Origin: CAZCEC01 sp964497615
GTDB taxonomy: Bacteria > Chloroflexota > Anaerolineae > Anaerolineales > UBA6663
Length of the DNA: 37,285 nucleotides
Assembly (NCBI GenBank): GCA_964497615.1
Contig: CAZCEC010000066.1
Span: 1-37,285, forward strand
Direction: 5' to 3'
Part shown: piece by piece, positions 31,106-37,285 of the stretch
Layout: every line of letters starts with the position of its first letter
Numbering within the stretch: position 1 is the stretch's first letter
The notes under the pieces: generated by a model
What the model was told of the DNA's origin: nothing
Seen by the model: the letters and a program-made list of their open reading frames with translations, nothing else
The model's database searches: none
Translations under genes and position numbers: made by a program

Positions 31106-31111
31106 TATAAT
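31106..31111 (+). promoter_or_regulatory. -10 TATAAT of lysA, leaderless
   Basis: Consensus TATAAT ends 6 bp before the lysA ATG at 31118, leaving no room for a Shine-Dalgarno; the transcript should start at the A of ATG. Confidence 0.6.
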
Positions 31112-31117
31112 CCCTCC

Positions 31118-32353
31118 ATGCCTCCCTTCCACTACCATGCCGCTGTGATGCATTGCGAAGACGTCTCCCTGGCGGACCTCGCCGCCGAGCACGGCACCCC
31201 CCTCTACGTCTACTCCGCCGCCGCCCTCCGCGCCAGCTATCGCCGCCTTGCCCTCGCCTTCGCCCCGCTCGACCCCCTCATCTGCTTCGCCATCAAGGCC
31301 AACTTCAACCTCGCCCTGCTCCGCCTCCTTCAAGAAGAGGGCGCCGGCTTCGACATCGTCTCCGGCGGCGAGCTCTATCGCGCCCTGCGCGCCGGGGCTG
31401 ACCCCACCCGCATCGTCTTTGCCGGCGTGGGCAAAACCGACGCGGAGTTGAATGAAGGGCTGGCCGCAAACGTGGGCTGGTTCAACGTCGAAAGCGCCGA
31501 CGAGGCCGCCCGCCTCAACCGCCTGGCCGCCCTCGCGGGCCGCCGCGCCACCGTCGCCCTGCGCCTCAACCCCGGCGTGGACCCCGATACCCACCACCAC
31601 ATCCGCACCGGCGGCAGCGGCAGCAAGTTCGGCATTCCCGTCCCCGAGGCCGTCGCCCTCGCCTCGCGCTGGAGCGACTTCCCCGCCCTCGACCTGCGCG
31701 GGGTGCACATCCACATCGGCTCGCAAGTGCCCGACGCCGCTCCCACCCTAGCCGCGCTCGAAGTCGCCCTCGACTTCGCCCGGCAAGTGCCCAGCATCGA
31801 CCACCTCGACCTCGGCGGCGGCTTCCCCGTCCCCTACCGCGACGATGACCACTACGCCAGCATTGAAGACTTCGCCGCCCCCATCGTCGCGCGCCTGCGC
31901 CCCCTGGCCGGCCGCTACGGCTTCCATCTAGAGCCGGGCCGCTACCTCGTCGCCAGCGCCGGGGTACTGCTCGCCACGGTCCAGGCCGTCAAGGACGTTG
32001 CCAGCCGCCGCACCCTCATCCTCGACGCCGGGATGCAGACCCTGCTTCGCCCCGCGCTATACGATGCCCACCATCGCGCCCTGCCCCTGCGCGAACCATC
32101 CAGCGAGACGACCCCCACCGACCTCGTTGGCCCCATCTGCGAATCCGCGGACGTGCTGGCCCGCGGCCGCGCCTTGCCGCCCCTCCGCCCCGGCGACCGG
32201 CTCGCCTTGCTGGATGCCGGCGCCTACGGCTTCAGCATGGCCTCCAACTACAACTCTCAGCCCCGCCCCGCCGAAGTGCTGGTGAACGGCAGCGACGCGC
32301 GCCTCATCCGCCGCCGCGAGACGTATGCCGACCTTGTTCAGCTTGAAGAATAG
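31118..32353 (+). CDS. lysA: diaminopimelate decarboxylase
   Basis: 411 residues, fold-type III PLP enzyme. PLP lysine K60 lies in CFAIKANFN. Further motifs: GAGFDIVSGGELYRAL, HIHIGSQ, the phosphate-binding DLGGGFPVPY, EPGRYLVASAG, the catalytic cysteine in GPICESADVLA and AYGFSMASNYNSQPRPAEVLV. It converts meso-diaminopimelate to lysine. No other lysine genes are adjacent. Start at the first ATG, set by the -10; an internal ATG ten codons in is an alternative. Ends in a strong palindrome. Confidence 0.95.
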   Translation: MPPFHYHAAVMHCEDVSLADLAAEHGTPLYVYSAAALRASYRRLALAFAPLDPLICFAIKANFNLALLRLLQEEGAGFDIVSGGELYRALRAGADPTRIVFAGVGKTDAELNEGLAANVGWFNVESADEAARLNRLAALAGRRATVALRLNPGVDPDTHHHIRTGGSGSKFGIPVPEAVALASRWSDFPALDLRGVHIHIGSQVPDAAPTLAALEVALDFARQVPSIDHLDLGGGFPVPYRDDDHYASIEDFAAPIVARLRPLAGRYGFHLEPGRYLVASAGVLLATVQAVKDVASRRTLILDAGMQTLLRPALYDAHHRALPLREPSSETTPTDLVGPICESADVLARGRALPPLRPGDRLALLDAGAYGFSMASNYNSQPRPAEVLVNGSDARLIRRRETYADLVQLEE

Positions 32354-32403
32354 CGAATTGAGCAGCGGGGAAAGGTCGTGACCTTTCCCCGCTGCTCAAT
32401 TCG
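32354..32403. terminator. 24-bp perfect inverted repeat with GT centre after lysA
   Basis: Arms 32354-32377 and 32380-32403 are exact reverse complements; the repeat starts at the base after the lysA TAG. The core is GCAGCGGGGAAAGGTC and its mirror. No U-tract follows. It would stop or protect the lysA 3' end, and it sits 17 bp before the next ATG. Confidence 0.75.
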
Positions 32404-32420
32404 GTGTTTAATCAGAGACC

Positions 32421-32891
32421 ATGATCGAACTCACCATCCCCGGCCGCGGCAACCTGCGCCTCTCCCACCTCGTCCTCGACGTCAACGGCACGCTCGCCAA
32501 GGACGGCCGCCTGCTCGACAAGGTCGCCAAGCCCGTCGCCGCCCTGCGCGACCGCCTGACCCTCCACCTGCTCACCGCCGACACCTTTGGCCGGCAGGAG
32601 CACATTGACCTGATGCTGGGGATGCGGGCCACCCGCCTCCAGCCCGGCGACGAGGCCGCGCAGAAGGCCGCCTACGTGGAAAAGCTCGGCGCGGAGAGCG
32701 TCATTGCCATCGGCCAGGGCGCCAACGACGCCGGCATGCTCAAGGCCGCCGCCATCGGCCTCGCCGTCCTGGGCGACGAGGGCCTGGCCGTCGAGGCCCT
32801 CCTCAGCGCCGACGTCGTCTGCGCCTCCATCCACGACGCGCTGGCGTTGCTCGAATATCCCACCCGCCTCATCGCCACCCTCCGGCGTTGA
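32421..32891 (+). CDS. small HAD-superfamily protein (soluble P-type ATPase-like)
   Basis: 156 residues. HAD motif I is LVLDVNGTLAKDG (Asp nucleophile, Asn in place of the acid/base Asp, as in the soluble P-type ATPase-like COG4087 group). Motif II is LLTADTFG, a lysine follows in QKAAYVEKLG, and motif IV is GQGANDAGMLKAAAIG. Lacking the second Asp, it is expected to act as a poor phosphatase or an ATPase-like protein. No cap domain. Substrate unknown. Follows the lysA palindrome and runs into a convergent oxidoreductase gene 28 bp on. Confidence 0.85.
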   Translation: MIELTIPGRGNLRLSHLVLDVNGTLAKDGRLLDKVAKPVAALRDRLTLHLLTADTFGRQEHIDLMLGMRATRLQPGDEAAQKAAYVEKLGAESVIAIGQGANDAGMLKAAAIGLAVLGDEGLAVEALLSADVVCASIHDALALLEYPTRLIATLRR

Positions 32892-32919
32892 CCTGACACC
32901 GGCCAACCCGCGGCCCACC

Positions 32920-34281
32920 TCACCCCCCGCCTCCCGGCGCCGGCAGGAACACCCCTTGCCTCAGCAATTGCTCGCGCACCGCCTCAACTGAGACGTCCTT
33001 GACGCTGGCGCCCGCTCCGGCGGCCAGCGCCGCGGCCACGCCCGCGGCCTGGCCCGTCATCCAGCACTGGGGTATCTCCCGCATGAACAAATGCGACTGC
33101 GGATCACACGAGATATTGCGCCCCGCCGCGAGCAGATTGTCCACATCGCGCGCGATGAGACTCCCCAGCGGCACGGAGACCCAGCCCGTGTTCAGTGACG
33201 TTGAGGGGCTGAGGCCGATTTCATCCGCATGGCGCAGCCCGCTCTTCCAGTCCGCCTGGCGGATGCGCTTCACGCCAGCCAAGCGGCGCGAGTGCCGCGT
33301 GCCGATCTGCGGCGCGGTCAGCATTAGCCAGGCTTTCTCAAACCCCGGTGCGTGGCGCCGGAAGTAATCCAGGTGCGCCAGCATGCGCCGCCGCGACTCG
33401 ATCTCGACCGCGGTTAGGTCGGCGATGCTCAGGGCGCTGTAGCCGCTCAACTTGGGCCCCATGAACAAGGCCACGTCGTTCCGCCAGGCCACATGCGGCC
33501 GCTCGATCCACCCCAGGACTGCGCGCCCCTGGTCCAGGAATTGCGCATGAGCTTCGGGTGCTTCCTGCTTGAAACGGATCCATCGCTCCATGTCAACGCC
33601 GCACCATAGCCAGGCCACATTCATGCGGTGATGAATCGTCGTTTCGTCGAAATCACTGTCGAAGCTGGCGCCGGCGCGCGCGAAAATGTCGCCGTCGCCG
33701 GTCGCATCCACCACCACGCTCGCCATGATCGCCTGGCGGCCCTCTTTGCTCTCAAAGACAACGCCGCGCATGCGCTGGTCTTCCACAATCGCCTCGGCCG
33801 CCCACGCATGCAGCATCAGGTGCGCCTTCGACTCCAACACCAGGTCGAGATGCGCCAGCTTTAGATATTCTGGATCGACCGTTGGTGACCAGGTCACCAC
33901 CCCATGCCACGCCGCGGCGCGCTCCTGCCAGTAAGTGGACAGTTCCGGCGCGCGGCTGCCCCAGGCAGGTTCAGGCGGCCCAAACACGGCCTCCTTGGGC
34001 AGCCGGTCGATGATCTCGGCCGCGAACCCGGCGATCACCCGTTGGCCATCCCAGTCGGTCATCCGGTCAATCCAAATGACCAGACCGCCAGTCGCCAGGC
34101 CGCCCAAATGTCCAAAGCGCTCGACCAACACCACCTCGGCCCCGCAGCGTGCCGCCGCCGTCGCCGCGGCGCACCCGGCTGGGCCCCCGCCGAGCACCAA
34201 GACGTCAGCCCGTCGATAAACGGGAATGGTGCGCGCCTTCTCATGGTAAACGCCCAGCTTCTCAGGTTTCTCGGTTTCCAT
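32920..34281 (-). CDS. FAD-dependent oxidoreductase (FAD_oxidored family)
   Basis: 453 residues. N-terminal Rossmann motif VLVLGGGPAGCAAATAAARCGAEVVLVERFGHLGG, a central VVVDATGDGDIFARAGA segment and a C-terminal FAD-closing motif DNLLAAGRNISCDPQSHLFMREIPQCWMTGQAAGVAAALA fit the pfam12831-type family of secreted or cytoplasmic flavoproteins often associated with sugar or small-molecule catabolism. No Tat or signal sequence is seen, so it is cytoplasmic. ATG 34281 is chosen because the upstream in-frame ATG 34320 lies only 2 bp from the predicted -10. Substrate unknown. Confidence 0.85.
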   Translation of the reverse strand: METEKPEKLGVYHEKARTIPVYRRADVLVLGGGPAGCAAATAAARCGAEVVLVERFGHLGGLATGGLVIWIDRMTDWDGQRVIAGFAAEIIDRLPKEAVFGPPEPAWGSRAPELSTYWQERAAAWHGVVTWSPTVDPEYLKLAHLDLVLESKAHLMLHAWAAEAIVEDQRMRGVVFESKEGRQAIMASVVVDATGDGDIFARAGASFDSDFDETTIHHRMNVAWLWCGVDMERWIRFKQEAPEAHAQFLDQGRAVLGWIERPHVAWRNDVALFMGPKLSGYSALSIADLTAVEIESRRRMLAHLDYFRRHAPGFEKAWLMLTAPQIGTRHSRRLAGVKRIRQADWKSGLRHADEIGLSPSTSLNTGWVSVPLGSLIARDVDNLLAAGRNISCDPQSHLFMREIPQCWMTGQAAGVAAALAAGAGASVKDVSVEAVREQLLRQGVFLPAPGGGG

Positions 34282-34322
34282 CCTTCGTCTTTCGCCGTCA
34301 GTTACCCCTTCATCCTTCATCC

Positions 34323-34330
34323 TTTATACT
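34323..34330. promoter_or_regulatory. overlapping bidirectional -10 elements
   Basis: Plus strand TATACT (34325-34330) ends 6 bp before ATG 34337; minus strand TATAAA (34328-34323) points at the oxidoreductase. They share four bases, so a single symmetrical site could fire both ways. The plus transcript would be leaderless. Confidence 0.5.
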
Positions 34331-34336
34331 TGCTCC

Positions 34337-34768
34337 ATGCCCCGCCTCACCTCCTCCGCCTTCATGCGCGCCCTGCCCGAGGCCGTGCGCCCGCACCTGC
34401 CCCCCGCCCAGCGCAAATTCAAGACCACCGTCTGGGGCTGGCTGTGCCAGCTCTACTACCGCGACCCGCGCCTGCACTATGAAGTCTGGAACATGGGCGA
34501 GCGCCGCGGCGTGCTGGAGTTGGGCCTGCACTTCGAGAGCCGCGACCGCGCCCTCAACGCCGCCCTCCTCGCCGGCTTCTCGCGGCACATGGCCGAAATA
34601 AAAGCCACGCTCGGCCCCCAATGGGAAGCCGAGCCGTGGGATAAAGGCTGGACCAAAGTTTACGAAGTCGTGCCCTACGAACCCTTCAGCGATGAACTAC
34701 TGGCGTCGCTCTCCGCGCGCCTCGCCCGCGCCATCACCGTCCTGCAGCCCATTTGGGATGAGTTGTAG
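34337..34768 (+). CDS. conserved-looking protein of unknown function
   Basis: 143 residues, soluble, no signal or membrane segment, family not recognised. Reads as alpha/beta with many aromatic residues (VWGWLCQLYYRDPRLHYEVWNMGERRGVLELGLHFESRDRALNAALL, KVYEVVPYEPFSDELLASL). Strong codon bias matching neighbours says it is real. The pattern of a strand-rich HYEVWN...LELGLHFES core followed by helices could be a small ligand-binding or restriction-like fold, but no catalytic motif stands out. Its TAG abuts the stop of the convergent BON gene. Confidence 0.75.
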   Translation: MPRLTSSAFMRALPEAVRPHLPPAQRKFKTTVWGWLCQLYYRDPRLHYEVWNMGERRGVLELGLHFESRDRALNAALLAGFSRHMAEIKATLGPQWEAEPWDKGWTKVYEVVPYEPFSDELLASLSARLARAITVLQPIWDEL

Positions 34769-35209
34769 TCAGTACGTCTTCACATTCACACTGCGCACGC
34801 CCGCCGCCCCCTGCGCCACCGCCATCACCTGCCGCGCCTCGTCATCCGTGAACTGCCCGATCACCGTCACATGTCCAAACACCACCGTCACCTCATACCC
34901 CGGCGGGATCGCGCTGGTGCGCGGGTCCAGCGCCAGCGCCTCGGCCACCCGCCGGCTCAGCGTGCCGTCGTCGGCCAGGAAGTTGCTCACCCCCGTCACC
35001 CCTGGCACCCCCGCCACCGCCCGCTCCACCTCCACCGCCACCATCGGCGACTGCACCGACCCGCGCAGGGTCACGTGCCCGTTGGCCACCTCGACCTCCA
35101 CGTCGGCCCGCGTGCCCGCCAGCCCATCCATCTGGAACAACATGTCGGTCAGCGCCGCGTCCAGGTCCAGGTCGCGGTCCGCCATCGTGGGGGTCGCCTC
35201 AGCATCCAT
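34769..35209 (-). CDS. double BON-domain protein
   Basis: 146 residues. Two BON repeats: about 14-75 (LDAALTDMLFQMDGLAGTRADVEVEVANGHVTLRGSV...AVAGVPGVTGVSN) and about 84-146 (LSRRVAEALALDPRTS...YEVTVVFGHVTVIGQFTDDEARQVMAVAQGAAGVRSVNV). BON domains bind membranes or phospholipid surfaces in OsmY-like proteins, but no signal peptide is seen here, so a cytoplasmic role is likely. A shorter start at 35185 is possible. Expressed from a divergent promoter shared with the GNAT gene. Confidence 0.85.
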   Translation of the reverse strand: MDAEATPTMADRDLDLDAALTDMLFQMDGLAGTRADVEVEVANGHVTLRGSVQSPMVAVEVERAVAGVPGVTGVSNFLADDGTLSRRVAEALALDPRTSAIPPGYEVTVVFGHVTVIGQFTDDEARQVMAVAQGAAGVRSVNVKTY

Positions 35210-35242
35210 GGTCAGCCTCTCTCAAGTGCGCGAAGTGCCCAA

Positions 35243-35300
35243 ACTATACCCCGCCCGCCCTGTTTTGTCATTTGACATTCGTCACCCCGCCCCGTATACC
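35243..35300. promoter_or_regulatory. back-to-back divergent promoters of the BON and GNAT genes
   Basis: Minus: ATGACA (35271-35266), 17 bp, TATAGT (35248-35243). Plus: TTGACA (35272-35277), 17 bp, TATACC (35295-35300). The two -35 boxes are immediately adjacent, so the two polymerases would compete. Confidence 0.65.
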
Positions 35301-35322
35301 CTTCATACCCTTTAATCCCTGA

Positions 35323-35408
35323 GTCCCCTGGCGAAGCATCCCCGATTTCCTTCATTCCCTTCATTTCCCCTATTTCCTTCCCCCCGCGTCCCCTAGCGAA
35401 GCCTCCCC
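35323..35408 (+). repeat. direct repeat upstream of the GNAT gene
   Basis: GTCCCCTGGCGAAGCATCCCC-like 21-mers at 35323-35343 and 35388-35408 differ at two positions; the second copy ends at the base before the ATG. Between them is a CT-rich stretch of TTTCCTTC/TTCATTCC words. Confidence 0.6.
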
Positions 35409-36581
35409 ATGCCCCTCATCCGCCCCGCCCGCCTCGCCGACGTCCCCGCCCTCGTCGCCATCCATGTCGGGCGTATAGATCCACCCGCCAATCCGGCTCT
35501 GGCTGCGCCCGGTGAGGTCGACCGCCTTCTTCAGCACCCAGCGAATCTTCTCCAGGCGCTGTGGGTCCTCCTCGGTTCCCATCGATTCGGCGAGGAACAT
35601 CATCGCGTAACCGTGACCGAACATTGAACGCGTTTCCTCNNNNNNNNNNGCCTCGCCGACGTCCCCGCCATCGTCGCCATCCATGTCGCCGACATCGTCG
35701 CCTGGAAGCGCTGGGACGCCGCCGGCCTGGCCACCCTGGCTGATTACCACGACCTGCTCCCCCACGAGCGCTGGCTCAACGGCGGCCCCTGGCTCGACCC
35801 CGCCACCTACGCTCACTTTCTCGCCCGCTTGCTCGCGCCCGGCAGCGGCGGCCTGGCCCTCGTCGCCGAGGCCGATGGCCGCGTGCTGGCCGTGGCCGAA
35901 GCCTGGCACAGCCTCGAGCCGCTCCCCTTTGGCCGCAGCCTGGATGTCGGCGTGCTCTACGTCCTGCGCGGCCACACCGGCCAGGGCCTCGGCTCCGCCC
36001 TCATGCAGCGCCTGGAGCAGCACGCCCGCGCCCTCGGCTGCGACTGCCTCACCGTTACCCACGCCGAGGCGCCCGGCTTCTACGCCCGCCACGGCTTCCA
36101 GCCCCTCGAAACCTGGCGGCGCGTCCGCCTGCCCGTCCTGCCCAGCCGCACGCAATATCTGGCCGAGCCGCAGCCGTTGGGCGATTATGAAGCCGAGCAC
36201 GGTCCCAGCGGCTGGGCCATGCCCTTTGGCCGCTACCAATCCGCCCGCCAGGAGTGGGAACGCGCCCGCCCCGAGGCCCAGCCCGGCTTCGACGCCTGGC
36301 ACGGCCTGCGCACCGAAGCCTGGCGCCTCACCGTCCGCGGCGCGCCCGCCTGCCTCGTCCTCGACGAGCAGCCCCGCGAGCGCGGCGTGGCCGATGTGCA
36401 CCTGTGGACGCCCGCCCCCAGCCTGCCGCGCCAGCTCATCGCCGCCATCCGCGACCGCGCCGCCCGCGCCGGCCTCGCCGAACTCCTTTTCTTCGCCGCC
36501 GAGCGCACCCTCCCCGCCCTGCCCCCCGGCTGGCACGACGACGGCTACCGCCAGCACGTCTGGCTCAAGCCCCTTAAATAG
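35409..36581 (+). CDS. GNAT-family N-acetyltransferase, disrupted by an assembly chimera
   Basis: The true reading is MPLIRPARLADVPA-IVAIHVADIVAWKRW and onward, so about 180 bp (35469-35649) between the two copies of LADVPA do not belong. Frames on both sides agree. The acetyl-CoA loop VLRGHTGQGLGSALMQRLEQHA and the CLTVTHAEAPGFYARHGFQPLETW strand-helix are typical of GNAT. A second, weaker GNAT-like half follows (LRTEAWRLTVRGAPACLVLDEQ...ADVHLWTPAPSLPRQLIAAIRDRA...HDDGYRQHVWLKPLK). The acceptor is unknown. Corrected length is about 330 residues. Ends at TAG 36579-36581 followed by a hairpin. Confidence 0.8.
35469..35639 (-). other. foreign fragment: prenyltransferase/squalene-cyclase-like repeat (chimeric)
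   Basis: Minus strand reads ETRSMFGHGYAMMFLAESMG, then an AVDLTGRSQSRIGGWIYTPDMDGDEG end. HGxAxxFLAE...SQxxxGGWxYxPDxDGDEG is the repeat of prenyltransferase/squalene-oxidase-like proteins common in Planctomycetes. It sits inside the GNAT gene on the opposite strand, ends at the N gap, and its junction falls in a roughly 20-bp segment shared with the GNAT gene. Almost certainly a misjoined read from another organism in the sample. Confidence 0.75.
35640..35649. other. assembly gap (10 N) in the GNAT gene
   Basis: The 38 bases right of the gap (35650-35687) repeat those at 35431-35468 with one mismatch, showing that the scaffolder placed a duplicated contig end here. Confidence 0.95.
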
Positions 36582-36582
36582 A

Positions 36583-36604
36583 AGCGGGCGGTGCTCCGCC
36601 CGCT
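36583..36604 (+). terminator. hairpin after the GNAT gene
   Basis: AGCGGGCGG (36583-36591), TGCT loop, CCGCCCGCT (36596-36604), beginning 2 bp after the stop; no U-tract. Confidence 0.6.
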
Positions 36605-36628
36605 CGTCAACCCGCCTCGGCCTGGTCG

Positions 36629-36673
36629 CCCCTCTCCTGAACGCGCCTTTGGTTCTCGCATTCAGGAGAGGGG
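36629..36673. repeat. REP-like inverted repeat, relative of 9336-9367
   Basis: CCCCTCTCCTGAA (36629-36641) and TTCAGGAGAGGGG (36661-36673) around a 19-nt loop, followed by GTAGGGGGTGAGG. The CCCCTYCTCC arm and trailing GGGGGxTGA match the element at 9336. It lies between convergent genes. Confidence 0.65.
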
Positions 36674-36688
36674 GTAGGGGGTGAGGCT

Positions 36689-37285
36689 TTACTTCAGGAT
36701 GATCGGCAGGTATAGCCTCGGTACGACCACCGGGTGGTCCTCCACCTCGCCATAGCGCGCCGGTCCCGTCACGCTCTCCACGTTCTCGTCGTAGTCCAGC
36801 CGGAACCGCGCCCAGGTGCTCCCCACGGCGCCCGGCGGCACGGTGATCGTCAGCGCCACCGTGCGGCTGAGGGTGAAGGCGGGCCAGCCCCCGCTGCCCG
36901 GATACCCGCTCCAGTTCACCACCATCTCGCCCGGGTCGGCCCAGTCGCCGTCGCCGTTGAAGTCAATCCACCCGTGCACGTGCAGCGGATTGACCGCGCT
37001 GTAGCGCCACCAGTAACCCGAGACGCTCACCGTAAAGCTCACCACCCCGGCGGGCAGGTTCACCGTCACGCCGTCGTCGAACGTGTCCAGGTTCGTCACC
37101 CACGCGTTGTACTCGCGGCTGCGGCCCGGCCCCAGCCACTCGTAGTCCGGGTTCAGGTGGCGCGCGCCATCGTTCTCGCGCAGCGATGGGTAGAGCGGGT
37201 CTGGGGCGTCGCCATAGTCCGGCGGGCGGGGCGCCAGCGGCCACCACCACCACCAGTCCCACCACCCCCCACACCACCACCACCC
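36689..37285 (-). CDS. GEVED-domain surface protein, C-terminal part (N-terminus off the edge)
   Basis: The frame is open from the window end to TAA 36689-36691. After a Trp-rich run (GGWWDWWWWWPLAP) it reads DYGDAPDPLYPSLRENDGARHLN, the opening of a GEVED domain. Then comes a beta-rich body with a calcium-type DFNGDGDWADPGE loop, closing with ARYGEVEDHPV. The last residues, PRLYLPIILK, resemble the short hydrophobic tail seen at the end of many Chloroflexota extracellular proteins. It is probably exported and surface-attached. The Trp run comes from a GGT/CCA repeat, and a frame slip at the window end cannot be excluded. Confidence 0.75.
   Translation of the reverse strand, partial: GWWWCGGWWDWWWWWPLAPRPPDYGDAPDPLYPSLRENDGARHLNPDYEWLGPGRSREYNAWVTNLDTFDDGVTVNLPAGVVSFTVSVSGYWWRYSAVNPLHVHGWIDFNGDGDWADPGEMVVNWSGYPGSGGWPAFTLSRTVALTITVPPGAVGSTWARFRLDYDENVESVTGPARYGEVEDHPVVVPRLYLPIILK
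37239..37285. repeat. CCA-rich low-complexity end of the contig
   Basis: Repeated CCACCACC with a C-rich centre. It codes Trp, Gly or Val runs depending on frame on the minus strand and probably explains why the assembly stops here. Confidence 0.7.

Noticed and set aside
1..37285. CRISPR array, tRNA, rRNA or integrase-type mobile element
   Set aside because: No regularly spaced repeats, no cloverleaf with a CCA end, no rRNA core motifs and no transposase or integrase frame were seen.

Overview
The window is a GC-rich chromosomal contig whose coding strands strongly favour C or G at third codon positions. Gene content points to a Chloroflexota bacterium, probably Anaerolineae-like (inference). 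The signs are a compact rpsB-tsf-pyrH-frr-uppS-cdsA block with a short 197-residue EF-Ts, an MttB-family methyltransferase without pyrrolysine, tandem LysM/M23 proteins, a DUF3105-type membrane protein, and a surface protein ending in a YLPIILK-like tail. It is a draft assembly: three 10-N gaps lie inside genes (2329-2338, 23754-23763, 35640-35649), and the third is flanked by a foreign, chimeric segment.

Left third (1-14.0 kb): a catabolic and transport locus. On the minus strand lie a complete Dpp/Opp-type importer (Tat lipoprotein binding protein, two permeases, a fused two-ATPase protein) and a CBS-ACT regulator. Further down the same strand are a GHMP-kinase-fold protein resembling beta-RFAP synthase, a zinc alcohol dehydrogenase and an MttB-type methyltransferase, joined by 1- and 4-bp overlaps. 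Divergent from the binding protein is a dimethylglycine/sarcosine dehydrogenase-like flavoprotein (DAO plus GcvT). Together they suggest uptake and demethylation of an N-methylated compound; the substrate is unknown.

Middle (14.0-23.0 kb): mixed genes. These are an orphan EACC1-like conflict-system adaptor, a DUF3105-like protein that has lost its histidines, a PQQ sugar dehydrogenase-like beta-propeller, a histidine phosphatase, an FHA-GAF-GGDEF diguanylate cyclase, a VapBC-type pair, a radical SAM enzyme with a C-terminal cysteine cluster, and two tandem LysM/M23 endopeptidase-like proteins.

Housekeeping block (23.0-30.2 kb, minus strand): rpsB, tsf, pyrH, frr, uppS, cdsA, glpX, rho. A terminator lies between tsf and pyrH, and rho has its own near-consensus promoter. 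The rho reading carries a Gly in place of the catalytic Glu, next to an N gap.

Right end (30.2-37.3 kb): a gene broken at a C19 run, lysA, a small HAD protein, an FAD oxidoreductase, an unknown gene, a double-BON protein, a GNAT gene split by an assembly chimera, and the C-terminal part of a GEVED-domain surface protein running off the edge into CCA-rich low-complexity DNA. Recurrent features across the window are -10 elements 6-8 bp before an ATG (leaderless transcripts), long perfect palindromes after stop codons, and overlapping divergent promoters.
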